From Pezicula radicicola (lineage: Eukaryota; Ascomycota; Leotiomycetes; Helotiales; Dermateaceae): DNA of 64,000 nt. The notes beneath the pieces are model-generated. The model was not told the origin of the DNA, ran no database searches, and saw only the letters and a list, made by a program, of their open reading frames with translations. The translations under genes were made by a program, and so were the position numbers. The stretch is from NCBI GenBank assembly GCA_003008705.1, contig PDUO01000038.1, positions 62,001-126,000 of the forward strand. Reading direction: 5' to 3'. Below, piece by piece: positions 11,957-22,752 of the stretch (its first letter is position 1; the number at the start of each line of letters is the position of its first letter).

Positions 11957-13801
11957 CTAGCCCAGAAGCCAAGAAAGAGCATTTTCTACCAGAGCATCGT
12001 TGCTTAAGTTCTTGTCGCTTACAAGCGCACTCAAACTGCCTACGCCCGAGTTTCCTGAAAGTTCGGTCCTCGGAGGCATTGCCTCCTCAGCCTCACTTTG
12101 TTGTTCAATTGAAGGCCAGCGTTCTGAGTCAAGCACAGCTGAATGCTCGATTAAGAATTTTAGCATCCAATTGTCGAGAACAAATGGATCCGTCATTGAC
12201 TTTCGACAATCGTCCTGAAAAGTACGAAGCCGGCCAACCTGAAAGTTTCAGTACTCGCCTAATCCTGGAAGTAAGGACTTACTGCTGTGTCAATAACTGG
12301 CCAGTATGTTTTCAATTGCATGAGAATCTCAAAATTTGACACTAGGTGGTCCCTTGCTAGGTCCGCTTCTTGAAGGTCTGAAAACAGTAGTGTATGCAAA
12401 TGAACGCTGGAGCTGACGACGAGAATATGTCCAATGATGAAGTAGAGGAGACTGCATGACCTTGTTTGAAATGCAACATTTACAATATCTGACACCCGCA
12501 TCGCATTTTCCTTGCAAATTTCGACATACTTCAAATCTTGCTCATCGTTTGAGCGTCGATAAGCGTCTAGAAATGGATAATACAGAAGCTGGCAAAAGTG
12601 ATGGTATCCGATGTGCATGGCCAGAAAAGTCTTGCCGAAACCGAAACTCATGAAATACTCGAGATTCTCTGCGCTATAGATAAGCTTCTCCGGCAACTCT
12701 TTTACCCATAAGTCAAGGCTTGTGGCCAACTGACTGATCTTCGTTTCTCGAAGCGCAGTAGAGCTTCGTGTGGAACCAAGGCGAAATATTGTCTCGCTGA
12801 TGTCACCGAAGATGTCAATGGTCTTTGCCATCTGTGCCCAGAGTCCTTGTCCTGATGAAGTCAGATGGCCATTGTGTTCCCTCGCTCCAGGCAGGAGAGC
12901 GATAAATGCCTCTTCATTCAGGAGCGAAAAGTTGTGCTCACGCTTTACCGACGACATTGATATTCTGGACATATCTGCTGCAGTCCATCTATCCGTTATT
13001 ACAACCGAAAGCCAGGTTCGCTGGCAGACCTCGCGAGTTACTATGTCTACTTGCGCACTCACTCGGACGTCCCAGAGCAGTATGGCTTGCGAATGGAGCA
13101 TTGCCATGCCAGCATAGATGTGTTTGGCTTTTACATCTCCCTCGCCGCCAACATACTGTGAGAGCAAGATACAGGCTTGCACAGTGGCCAGTGTAGGTTT
13201 AATCAGCTCTTGCTGGAGCAATTCCATGGCAGCCTTCGCATACGGTCTCCCGCGCAACCTTGGTTCCACGTTCTGAAAAATCGCATCTCCTGAAAACCTG
13301 AAAGAGGGTTTAGAAGAAGGTCAAAGATAGACTTTGAGACTGACCTCGCAGATAATGAGCAAATTGACAGCAGAAGAAGTGGTGGCGTAGCACCAGTTGC
13401 CATGTCTGCCATCAGGGACGGCTCGTGAAATAAGGTATGTGGCCCATCATGTATGAGCCGAAAATACAAATTTACTAAGTCGTTCAAGATTTTGCTAGGT
13501 GGTAATAGAGATTCGCATTTTGCATGACTGCCCTGTGATGCTTCTGGTGGCGCATTGTTTTGCTGGGAAATTGGTGTTGGTGGCGTAGCTCTGCCTTGAA
13601 CCAGACTACAAGGCGAAGCAATATTTTTACACAGTTGACAAGGTCCATACAAATCTTCTGTGGCAGGTAGACATCGTCGCTTACGAACACTACAACGTCG
13701 TCAGACTTGTGCTCTTATCATCGGGGGGCAAATATGATGGAACAACGAACGTACCGACACGTGCTGCATGCTGCTGCCCTGGCACGCTTGTTCCCTTGCA
13801 T
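11957..13801 (-). CDS. Zn2Cys6 transcription factor with fungal-specific TF domain
   Basis: Four exons: 13755-13801, 13345-13689, 12283-13297 and 11957-12214, giving 554 residues. The zinc cluster is split by intron 1 (13690-13754): splicing to the acceptor at 13690 gives ACSTCRVRKRRC, then CLPATEDLYGPCQLC and KNIASPC. That is the expected six cysteines, with a long loop between cysteines 3 and 4. The middle domain carries LYFRLIHDGPHTLFHEPS, then RGRPYAKAAMELLQQE and LLSQYVGGEGD, typical of the fungal-specific regulatory domain (PF04082-like). The acidic/Ser-rich tail may activate transcription. The protein should bind CGG-containing sites in the nucleus. It is flanked by a sugar transporter, a GMC oxidase and, divergently, a GH78-type hydrolase, so a pathway-specific role is likely. 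Confidence 0.9.
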
Positions 13802-13966
13802 GGAGACGAAGTTGTCCTGTGGGTGAAGACTTCATCTGTGGCATGTCGGCCGATTTGATCAAGGTCAAGAGTTGGCTTTCGGAGTTTGTAAGCCGTGGAG
13901 TGGAGGTGGAGGTGGAGGTGGAGATAGATAAGACGTAAGGCGGAGGAGACCTGGAGATGGTCGGTA

Positions 13967-14197
13967 TGGAGGATTATTACGGCCACTTGGGCCGAAACTC
14001 TTCCCGTACTGAAAATGGCATTTTATGGTTACCGCTTTCAAGGCGGTAAGAGCCCTAAGAATATAGTATAGCCTGTATTTTCGGGGCACTATAGCTTGTA
14101 TTTTTAGGGAGCCTATCTGATTTTGCCGGCAGAAAAGGCTTTCCGAGGAAGAGGTCGGAAGAGTGTCGTCGGCCCAAGTGGCCGTAATAATCCTCCA
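13967..14197. mobile_element. MITE A, copy 1 (TIR element flanked by TA)
   Basis: Positions 13967-13995 and 14169-14197 are perfect 29-bp inverted repeats beginning TGGAGGATTATTACGG, flanked by TA at 13965-13966 and 14198-14199 (TA target duplication, as in Tc1/mariner-type MITEs). The 231-bp element has no coding capacity. Inside, 14061-14110 holds two units of a roughly 24-bp repeat containing TATAGCCTGTATTTT, and CCGGCAGAAA lies just 3'. Both parts recur in the element at 34898-35270. It lies in the shared promoter of the Zn2Cys6 regulator and the GH78 gene, 166 bp upstream of the regulator start. Confidence 0.85.
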
Positions 14198-14410
14198 TAG
14201 CTCGGTTCGGTACTCGTACCTGCCAAGTTTCTACCTAGTTTAGAGGGGCGGTGGTGAAGTTTGGGCTTCATTGGTTAATCGCCGCCTGTCTCCACAACAC
14301 CCTTTCCGACTTCACCTAAGCTTGTCCAAGAACAACACTAAACAATACAAATGTGCCTCTCATGATGAAACCCAATAATCTCTTGCGGGACAATTATCAG
14401 CGAGAAGATG

Positions 14411-14478
14411 TATCCCTTAGCATCCTTACCTTCCTTCCTTCTTCCTTCCTCCCCCTCCCGTCCCTTCTTTCGTCCTGT
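14411..14478 (+). promoter_or_regulatory. Pyrimidine-rich promoter tract of the GH78 gene
   Basis: Long CT-rich run with CCTTCCTTCC-type repeats about 110-175 bp before the GH78 start codon. CT-rich tracts just upstream of transcription starts are common in filamentous fungal promoters. Assignment is inferred from position. Confidence 0.5.
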
Positions 14479-14586
14479 TATACTTCCCCACCTTGAACTG
14501 ATATCAATTTTGAAGGCTTAACCATTGACATTCGTGAAAAGACAGTGAACTAATTTCTTAGTACCGGGTACCTTATTAGCACAGCA

Positions 14587-16704
14587 ATGGCTCAAACGAT
14601 TCCCCAGGAAGGAGTAGAAGCAGCATTCCCCGGACCATGGGATCGATACATATATTCACCAGCATCACGAACCCAATATCCAGTTCGAGTATACCGTACG
14701 ACGGGTACTGTCAAGAATGCAGCATCTGTGCTTGACTTCAAGAGTACCTTCATTACGAGTCTTCCTCAGTCAAATGGATGGGGTTCAACCTCGCCAGCTT
14801 ACTCATCTGTCACCTATGACTTTGGCAAAGAAGCTTGTGGCCCCATCACTCTGAAATCTGGGCCTAAAACTACGCCTGGGACGACAGTTGCACTCTCATA
14901 CGCCGAGAGCTCCCAGTGGGTTGGCTTTGACAGTGACAACTGTTCGTCATTGCGAGCTTCAGTAGTTGACGGACACGATCAATTCCAGATTGGACCAAGC
15001 GAAACATACACAGTACCACTTGAGAGACAAAGAGGCGGCTATCGCTATGTAACGATATTTACGAAATCCCCCGAGGCTGTCCTGGAGCTCACTCACATCT
15101 CGGCCCAGTTCACATCAATGCCCCACTGGAAGAACCTAAGAGCATATCCTTCATACTTCTACTCCAGCGACGAGTTACTCAATAGAATATGGTATGCTGG
15201 CGCCTATACGAATCAGCTATCTACACTAGCAAAAGACCAGGGTAGAAGATGCGAGCTCGACTCAGGGTGGCTAACCAATGCTACCATCTGTACTTCGGGA
15301 GAAACCGTCATCACTGATGCTCCAAGACGAGATAGGACTGTGTGGGCTGGAGATTTGGCCATCGTAATTTGGTCTCAATTTGCTACGGTAAATGATTTGG
15401 AATCGATGAAAAATGCCCTTGACACTCTGTTTGATGTACAGAGCAAAGATGGCCACTTCCCATGGGCTGGACCTCCGATATGCCATGATAGTGTAAGCGA
15501 TCTTGCAAAGTCAAAAGATTGGCCATACATGTCTGATTCATACCATCTATGGACTATTCTCGTATCTAGGTATTACTATCATCTTACTGGTGATATAGAG
15601 TGGTTGAAAAGCAGATGGAATGCGATTGTCTTGGGTATGGAACTCGCGGTGTCAAAGGTATTAAGCAATCAACATACTCGCCTTCCTAGCCAGATCTAAT
15701 CAATCTAACAGTTTAATGCCGAGGAAGGTCTTTACTATTGTACTGGTGATCTCGATTGGGGACGAATGTCAGTCAAAGGCTACAACCTATCCTGCAACAT
15801 TCTCTTCCACGAAACCCTGCTCAAGCTCTCGTCCCTCGCAACTTTGCTTTCGGACGACAAGCTCGCCCAACAATGGAGTACTCTCGCTAACACCCTCAAG
15901 CCCAATATTGAGAAATTCTGGGACCTCGCCGCCGGTCTCTATTTCGACAATCTCAGTAACCGTTCCCTCCACCCACAAGATGGCAACTCCCTCGCCTGCA
16001 TGTTTTCCATCGCTTCAGACGACCGCAAAAGCATCATCACACAATCTCTAAAATCCCGATGGGGAGCTTATGGTCCAATCAATCCCGAATGCTCAGGTCC
16101 GGTCTCACCCTTCATCTCCGGTTTCGAACTCCAAGCCCTCATTTCCAGTAACAAGATACAAGACGCCCTCGAGATGATCCGTACAACGTGGGGCTGGATG
16201 CTCAATAATCCACTCAGTACAGGTAGTACGATGCTCGAAGCTTGGTACGGGGACGGTAATATCACGTACCCGTTTTACGAGCATAAGCCGAGCTATATCT
16301 CACATTGTCATCCGTTTTCTACTGGGCCACTGATTGTACTAACATATGAAATCTTGGGGTTGAATTTTGAAGGAAGTGAGGAAGAGAAAGGTGGAAAGGT
16401 CTGGGAATTCAGACCTACCTTGGGCGATCTGGATAGTTGTGAGGGTGGGTTTACAGGAAAGTTGGGGTTGTACTCTGCGGGATGGAAAAGGAAGAGAGTT
16501 GCTGGTAAAGTCAACTTTACTGCTTGGATTGATACTCCTGCAGGGACCAGAGGGCGAGTCAGACTTCCGGTTTTCAGTGAAATAATAGATGAGAGATATG
16601 CGGTGGTGGAGATGAATGGGAAATCTGAGAAATCCCCTGTCGTTGGCGAGTATACTTGGATCGACAACGTGGAAGGCGGAAAGAGACACCATTTTCGCAT
16701 TTGA
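14587..16704 (+). CDS. GH78-type alpha-L-rhamnosidase (six-hairpin glycosidase)
   Basis: Two exons, 14587-15657 and 15712-16704, joined by a 54-bp phase-0 intron into 687 residues. The first 200 residues are beta-sandwich-like, with VTYDFGKEACGPI and RGGYRYVTIF. The catalytic alpha/alpha-barrel follows, with DAPRRDRTVWAGDLAIV (the DxxxRDRxxWxGD segment of GH78), GHFPWAGPP, YYCTGDLDWGRM and GSTMLEAWYGDG. A C-terminal beta-domain has GEYTWIDNVEGG. Such enzymes remove terminal alpha-L-rhamnose from plant glycosides or pectin side chains. No signal peptide is visible: the protein starts MAQTIPQEG, so it may act inside the cell on imported rhamnosides, or a 5' exon was missed. It is divergent from the regulator and shares its MITE-containing promoter. 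Substrate specificity is inferred from the family only. Confidence 0.82.
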
Positions 16705-17680
16705 AGAGAGAGAGATGTAACATTGAACTGATATATTACCAATTATACGCTACAATATATCCAAACTCCAAATTTAATCCAAGTCCAACTTAAATATATA
16801 TACTCTACATCCGCGAACTCACGGGCTATAACGCCTATCCAAGCGACCGAGTCGTTAAGCGAAGCCCCCTTAAACGCAATCTGCTGCACATACTCTCCAT
16901 TCATCTTCGCCGGCTTGAATTTTTCTCTTGGAACGGATCCTGAACCTTTGAATACCAACTTGATTATAACAGTCCGCAATTAGGCCCTCGACGATTTCCA
17001 CTTTCTGTGTTCCTCTCAATTTTCCTAGAGCAGGCTGCCTCCTGCGATTTGATTCGATAAACTTTGCTCTTATTACCATTGATACTATGCAGTAGTAGCT
17101 TTCAGTAGGGGATATAAGAGATCTTTTCTTACCTGCTACCAATCCTGATTAGGAACGTCGTCGAATTTACGGAAGTTTTTGCCGCGATGATATGTCTCTC
17201 ATGGGAGATCAGAGATCCTGTCTTATAGTTTTACCATCCGATTTAGCGGGCTGCAGCCTAGATACCACGGCGCGTATCCCTACCTACTGTTGCGCAGCTG
17301 TTCTAAGTCTAACCCAAATATATCAGCGTCTACGCAGCCTCGTCTAACTTTGCAACTTGTATTTGAACAAACTATTCAAACAGATCACGGATATGAATGG
17401 TAAGCTTTAGTAAACCACAAGTTCTACTGAACCCTCGTACCCTTAACTAAATCTTGCAAATACTTTCAATCCGGAGTCAATTCTTCCTGCAACGCTATAG
17501 CCAATTATGGTTTCCAAACCATCCTTTGTCATAACGCCAGAACTCGAGATTTATTCGTTTAAGAGGACTTAAACACCACCCGATGCTACCTCTAAAGACC
17601 CAACTAGACAAAGACAACATTCCAATCTCCACTACACCCCCAACCTACCTCTCCCAGCCCTTGACAACAAAACAGAAATT
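16705..17680. other. Intergenic, no gene seen
   Basis: Short open frames on the minus strand (16743-17142) have no recognisable content. Positions 17575-17680 stay open in the frame of the decayed gene that follows and may be its 5' part. Confidence 0.35.
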
Positions 17681-18223
17681 ATGAAATTCCTTAGCCTAGA
17701 CGATACAATGATCGCGCGGATCCTAGACGAATACTCCAAAAATCTACCCGACCGACCCTTCACACTTATTCGAAAAGCAAGGAGCTATCAATGGAGATAA
17801 GAAAGTCGATAGTTACACCTTTCCCCTCATCAGATAGCTAAGATATCTATACCTGCAACGAGATTCAGGAGACGAATATGATCCCGACATACATCTCATA
17901 CGGTTCGTCTCTTAACATTTACATCCATCACCAACTCCATACACCATGATCATCAGGATAAGAATACATTAAAATTAATACTCAAAAGATTATTCGAGTC
18001 TCCTCTAGAACCCTACATCAAAGACAACCTCACACAAAGTCTACGTCCTGAATTCGGGCTCTTCTGTGGTTTACATGAGTCGGAAGACCGGTATAGTGAG
18101 GAGCTTGCGGAATACTTTTATACTAAGACGTATCAAAAGTACACTAATAATGTGGTGACGACGAATACGTTTGTTTTGGAGTATCTTTGGGAATAGAAGT
18201 TGTGGGATGAAGAGAAGAGTTAG
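17681..18223 (+). pseudogene. Decayed unknown gene with Gln-to-stop lesions
   Basis: Reading starts at ATG 17681 (MKFLSLDDTMIARILDEYS), continues after a frame change at about 17765 as FEKQGAINGDKKVDSYTF and LRYLYLQRDSGDEYDPDIH, and crosses a plausible intron ending CATCAG at about 17957. It continues as LKLILKRLFESPLEPYIKD, FGLFCGLHESEDRYSEEL and TNTFVLEYLWE. In-frame TAG codons stand at 17835-17837 and 18194-18196, each explicable by CAG changing to TAG. The segment ends at TAG 18221-18223. The charged, helical, long-range coherence argues for a former gene. I do not recognise the family. Confidence 0.5.
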
Positions 18224-19238
18224 GAGATGTCTAGTTTGGAAGGAGTGGGGATGGTAGGTGTCAAAGAGGTAGGTTAGGAGAGTTGAAAAATAGTAGTGGC
18301 AAGGTGGTTGGTTCATAGATTTCAAGCTTAAGAGACTTGTAATGGTAGTTATTATAAAATGGAGAACATATTGCATCATAGAATTTCTAATCGCAGGGAC
18401 CTGAGACAATTGTTTTAATACCTAGACTTTCACCAAATAATTGAGAATCTATTGTACTCATATTGTGTATTTGTTGGAAATAATGCTTACAAATCACAGG
18501 AATATTTGGGAACTCTATCTGGTCTTATATATGGTGTTGAATAGCTTCAATTCAGACAATTCAACCCATTATTCCTAACAGTATTAGCTGTAATCGAAAT
18601 CGAATCCCAAGTCTAGCTGCATATAACTAAATCACCTGGGCAACGAGACGTCCTAGAGCTACTTTAAACTAATATGTGAAATTATAGGGACTACAAGTTA
18701 AACTACTCTAAGTTTTAGTACATAAAACTAGAATACTTTAAACTAGTATCTTTAAATTATATATAATTACCTAGACTAGAGAGATATAGCTATAAGAGAT
18801 AAATTTAAGTAACTCACTTAACTTGGGCAACTTACTTGCCCTAGTAAAAATTGTGCGGTGTTATTGAGAAGGAGATAAGGGCTGGCGACAAAAAAGTGAC
18901 ACTTGTAGGATAGGGCTCTGCACGAAAGGTATTATACCCACAGGGAAACAGAACAGCTAATGTTTTCAAAGGCTAGAATTCTAGGTGCTATGCTAATTTC
19001 TTTTCATGGGCGAAAGATTGATCCCTGCATTGAAATCCTAATGTTTGTTGCGCGGCATAAGTATATACAAAGATCCTTTAGGCCCCTACTACACCGCGGC
19101 ATCATGATGCAATAAACCCCCCATCAACTCCATGTATCTTTTCAAATGCTTTTGCACCCATGCAATGCACTTCCATTTCAAAAATTCCTCCGAACGCCAC
19201 GTGTATATCCGACCATGCCTCCATATGGGTTTCCTCCC
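18224..19238. other. AT-rich intergenic
   Basis: Strongly AT-rich with repeated AACTAGAATACTTTAAAC-like phrases around 18660-18780. No gene is supported. This probably contains the 3' flank of the ubiquitin hydrolase gene and old repeat DNA. Confidence 0.4.
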
Positions 19239-20120
19239 TTAGTCCATACTTGGTGCCAAGGTAATGAGACTGAATCTCATCTCTCCAGCTCCATTCGCAG
19301 CTTCCCGCTTGAGGAACTCCCGGACTCCTAAGTCTAAAGCCTTCTCACTTAGTACATCCTCTCCCTCAGCAAGTAAACCTCTCTCAATAGGTCCCTTTCT
19401 CCTTCCATCCATCTCCCACAATTTACCAGTTTCCTCGCTCTTTACGAAGCACACATAGTGTAAATCGATATCATCCGTTGCGTCAGGCGCATTGGATTGA
19501 CCTTCCTGTGCAGCGCTCTGGTGTGCTGATTCGAGGGCTTGTGAATTGTACAGAAGGTCGGCGCGTTCGATTGGTGCTAGAGGGACTGCCTCGTTTATGA
19601 GCTTCGAGAGATCCGATCCTTCTTCTGTAGTTTGGTGAGTCCAAAATCATTCAAATCCACAATGTGCATTCCATACCAACAAAATTACGTGCACTTCCAT
19701 TGCTCATAGCATGCAATAATCCAATAAGACCACACGCATTCCGAATCGTCTGTTTATACCAAATAACAGGCTCTCCTGCTCCCTTCCCTTCATAGACTTC
19801 GCGACTTGCATCTTCATCTGTGCGGTGCTTTTCGTAGGATTGTGAGACGGGGAAGACGAGGAGGAGGGCGTTGGCGGGGCGCGGTACAAATGCGAGGAGT
19901 TCGGGATCATCGATGCTGAAGACGTCGTGGAACGAGAGGGCGGGGGAGAGGCCGAGCTTGTGGACCATTGAGCTCATCACTTCGGGGTTATTTTCTGGTG
20001 TGGAAATCTGGTTAGATGGAATGTCTCGTCTGCTGGGGAGGATATCGTACCTAGAGGCACAAATGCCTTGGCTGTTTTGGGGACATCGGGGGAGACATGA
20101 GGTGCTTCGGTTTCTGCCAT
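19239..20120 (-). CDS. YUH1: Ubiquitin carboxyl-terminal hydrolase, peptidase family C12 (YUH1/UCHL3 type)
   Basis: Three exons: 20051-20120, 19677-19994 and 19239-19624. Introns of 56 and 52 bp are both in phase 1, giving 257 residues. The N-terminus reads FVPLENNPEVMSSMVHKLG, followed by FHDVFSIDDPELLAFVPRP. The catalytic tetrad is visible: oxyanion Gln and nucleophile Cys in KQTIRNACGLIGLLHAMSN, His in DLHYVCFV and Asp in LWEMDGRRKGP. A crossover loop links the middle and last exons (residues ~135-175, rich in Ser, Ala and Gln). The enzyme trims small adducts and processes ubiquitin or Rub1/Nedd8 precursors in cytosol and nucleus. The length fits the short single-domain class and not the longer UCH37/BAP1 class. 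All catalytic residues are present. Confidence 0.95.
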
Positions 20121-21356
20121 TTTGTGTGCTGTTCCTATTATTCAAGAGGGATAGGTGTTGGTAGTGTGTGGGGGAATAGAGAAATGGAGAGCAGAAATGA
20201 AGTTCAAAGGGAGGTGGTTTGGAGATTTAGATGTTCTGTGTTTGTTGCTTCCAGGCAGAGCGCGAAAGCGTCATCCCCCGCCATTCCGCCATCCCACCTA
20301 CCGGGCCGCTAATTCTGCCGATTGGTCGACGGCACCAATTTCGTGTGGGAGCCCCGTCCGATCCTCTCTCCTTCGAGCCTTGCCTTTTCTTCGTCGAAGA
20401 GTATATCTTCATTCTTGAGAAAGCAGGTCTACTTCTACCACTTGTATCTTGAGCCCATATCGAGCACACCAAAATATTGGGACACTAATGGCATGAACTG
20501 GTGTAATGAGCGAGTCCTGGATTGTTGCTTCAATGTGGGCAAGTTGAAGAGACGCGGCGTCCCCCTTTGTGCTTCATAGCAACTTTATTCTCTTCTAGAT
20601 CCAAACGCTTTCGCTCTCTTCGCTCTTTTTCAGTAGGAAAGCACGCTCTCCTCCGTATGAACACACCACAGACCACGCATTTTATCCTTTCTATGGCCAG
20701 TAAGTGACGTTTGATGCTCCTTCTCGACAGCGTTCGTATTCCTTCGGAGTCCTTGGATGTGCTGTTGCAAGGGTATTTAACAAACGAGGTTACTCTGAAA
20801 CCCGCGCAAAAAGTTCGGTTGGGACACTGGAGTACGGAACAGGCGATTTCACGGGTCTTCTCGAAGGTGCATCCTGTCAAGATTCGTCCCATCTTGCCTC
20901 GTTTGTACCTGTCAATAGCAGCAGATCTTAATTCTTAAACAACCCAAGAAAGTATCCCCCCCTTTCAGCCCTGTTTCTGGCATTGTGTAACGGTGAAGCG
21001 AGGTTGGTGCGAACCATACAGAGCCTCTTGCCAAGTGGGATCACGAGAACTCTATTCTATTATTTCTCGCCAATTTCATATCCAGATATATGAGACACTG
21101 CATTTTAAGGTTCAATCTTGAGACGAAGCTCTCTAAGAAAGCCTCTTCAAGACCCCGACTTGGGGATGAAATGGATCGCCGAGCCGAGTATATATGTATT
21201 CATCGCAACGCCCACGTCGACTGCAGCAGCAACAGCAGCATCATATTTTATCCAGCTTCGACCACTTTTCGTTTCTTCACATCACATTCATTCTTTCATA
21301 GGAGTTGATCTCCAATTACGATCTTTACACCAAAGTACAGTACAAAAGAAGTCAAA
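20121..21356. promoter_or_regulatory. Divergent promoter region between the ubiquitin hydrolase and GH131 genes
   Basis: 1.2 kb. A TATA-like GTATATATGTATTC at about 21188-21200 lies some 160 bp before the GH131 start. A CAG/CAA-rich stretch follows at about 21220-21240. Several short frames (for example 20530-20892) overlap each other on both strands and have no recognisable content. Confidence 0.5.
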
Positions 21357-22360
21357 ATGTCTGCAAAGATTCTCTACTCTGTGTTGGCCCTGGCCGCCTT
21401 GGGCTCAGCCCAGAACTGCTCAATTCAATTCGAGGGACGCTTGGCCGCAGGAAGTTCTGCAACTACCTTCGATGAATCGACAAGTCTTTTTAGCCCAACT
21501 AATGTATTTGGACAAAGTGAGTTTTTTTTTTATAGTTTTTTTCTCCCCGGGGACCCCTTTCCATCGAGAAACCACCTGCTGATAAATTATTTTCCAGACC
21601 TAACATGGGGCAAAATCATCCAAACTCCCAACGTGACCGCCTCCCTGTTTGATTCTGCAAAGGGTACAATCCCATACGAAGTCACCATCTCCGACGAGTC
21701 AATCTTCGCACCCTCAGCAACCAATATCCAAACCGGGTTCCGCCGCGCCGAGCTCCTCCCCGCCAGCAACAATGGCACCGACCCCTCAACTTCCGGTGTC
21801 AAGACTCTCCATTTCTCACTCATGAAGGACAATGCTCGTCTCCTGAACACCTCGCACGAGTACCAACTTGTCTTCGTTGAGACTGCTGATTTCAGCACCA
21901 ACCAATTTGCGCTCAAGACTGGCACCATCAGTGGACTAGACAACACTGATCCCGATACCCTTGTCTTGCAGAGCAATGTCAATGACCCCACCACCCTCTT
22001 CAGCACCAAGTTCACCGCTGACACCTGGCACAACTTTGGACTTGTTCTTGATTTTACCAAGAAGTGAGTTATCTCTCTAAGAGCCAGAAATCCTACGCAA
22101 ATAACTAACACGATCAAAGCACAACCGAGGTTCTATACTCCACAAACAATTCCCCTCTTGCCGTCGTCACAGCTGCAACTGCCAACGATCTCAGCGGCCA
22201 AGGACAATTCCATTTCGGCATGCTGAAAAAGCCAACTGGTGACAACTTAACTGATGTCACCAAGCAAGGTTTCCAACCTTCTGGTATCAATGAGGGTATT
22301 ATCTACGGTGGTATCTTCGAGGAGGATAGTGCCAGTGGATGTATCTCTCTCAGTCCATAG
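21357..22360 (+). CDS. Secreted GH131 beta-glucanase
   Basis: Three exons: 21357-21516, 21598-22063 and 22120-22360, giving 288 residues. The signal peptide is MSAKILYSVLALAALGSAQ. The mature enzyme begins NCSIQFEGRL and shows family landmarks: LTWGKIIQTPN, NIQTGFRRAELLP, VKTLHFSLM, WHNFGLVLDFT, GQFHFGMLKKPTGD and the C-terminal INEGIIYGGIFEED, where a candidate catalytic Glu lies. GH131 proteins cleave beta-1,3/1,6- and beta-1,4-glucans in plant or fungal cell walls. No carbohydrate-binding module follows; the protein ends ASGCISLSP. The first intron contains a long T run just after the donor. Several N-glycosylation sites fit secretion. Confidence 0.9.
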
Positions 22361-22482
22361 ATGATATACTGCTATAAAAGGTCGTGCTAAGCATCCAAGA
22401 AATGTAAAATATTGTAAACCAGATTTGTTACCATCTTGAAGGGAGACTTCCAATAGATGAATAGTCAATAGAAACTAAACTA

Positions 22483-22750
22483 CGAAGGATTGACCCAAAA
22501 GTCCTGGCACTCACTAGACAAGGGGTGTGTAGGCGAGAGCTGGCATAGCAACCTTCAGCGGGCCTAAGTTTGGGGTTTTATAGGCTTTATAAGCTTAGAC
22601 ATTAGGGTACAGAAGCCTGTAAGCACCGCTGAAAGGAGATTTACTTTAGGCTCTTCGTGTACTAAGAGCGTTGCTGGGCGACAGGATTATAGAGCTTGGC
22701 AGTAACAATCCCTGTCTAGCGAGTGCCAGGACTTTTGGGCCAATCCTTCG
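22483..22750. mobile_element. MITE B (268 bp, TIR element flanked by TA)
   Basis: The left end (22483-22522, beginning CGAAGGATTGACCCAAAAG) and the right end (22711-22750) are inverted repeats of about 40 bp with only a few mismatches. TA lies immediately outside both ends (22481-22482 and 22751-22752). A second, inner inverted pair (CCTTCAGCGG and CCGCTGAAAGG) lies at about 22551 and 22628. There is no coding capacity. The structure fits a Tc1/mariner-derived MITE. The TIR differs from MITE A, so this is a separate family. It lies about 120 bp downstream of the GH131 stop codon. Confidence 0.85.
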
Positions 22751-22752
22751 TA

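Noticed and set aside
20530..20892. Minus-strand 120-residue frame between the ubiquitin hydrolase and GH131 genes
   Set aside because: Cys/Arg-rich without a domain and overlapped by several equally long frames on the other strand; probably chance in promoter DNA.
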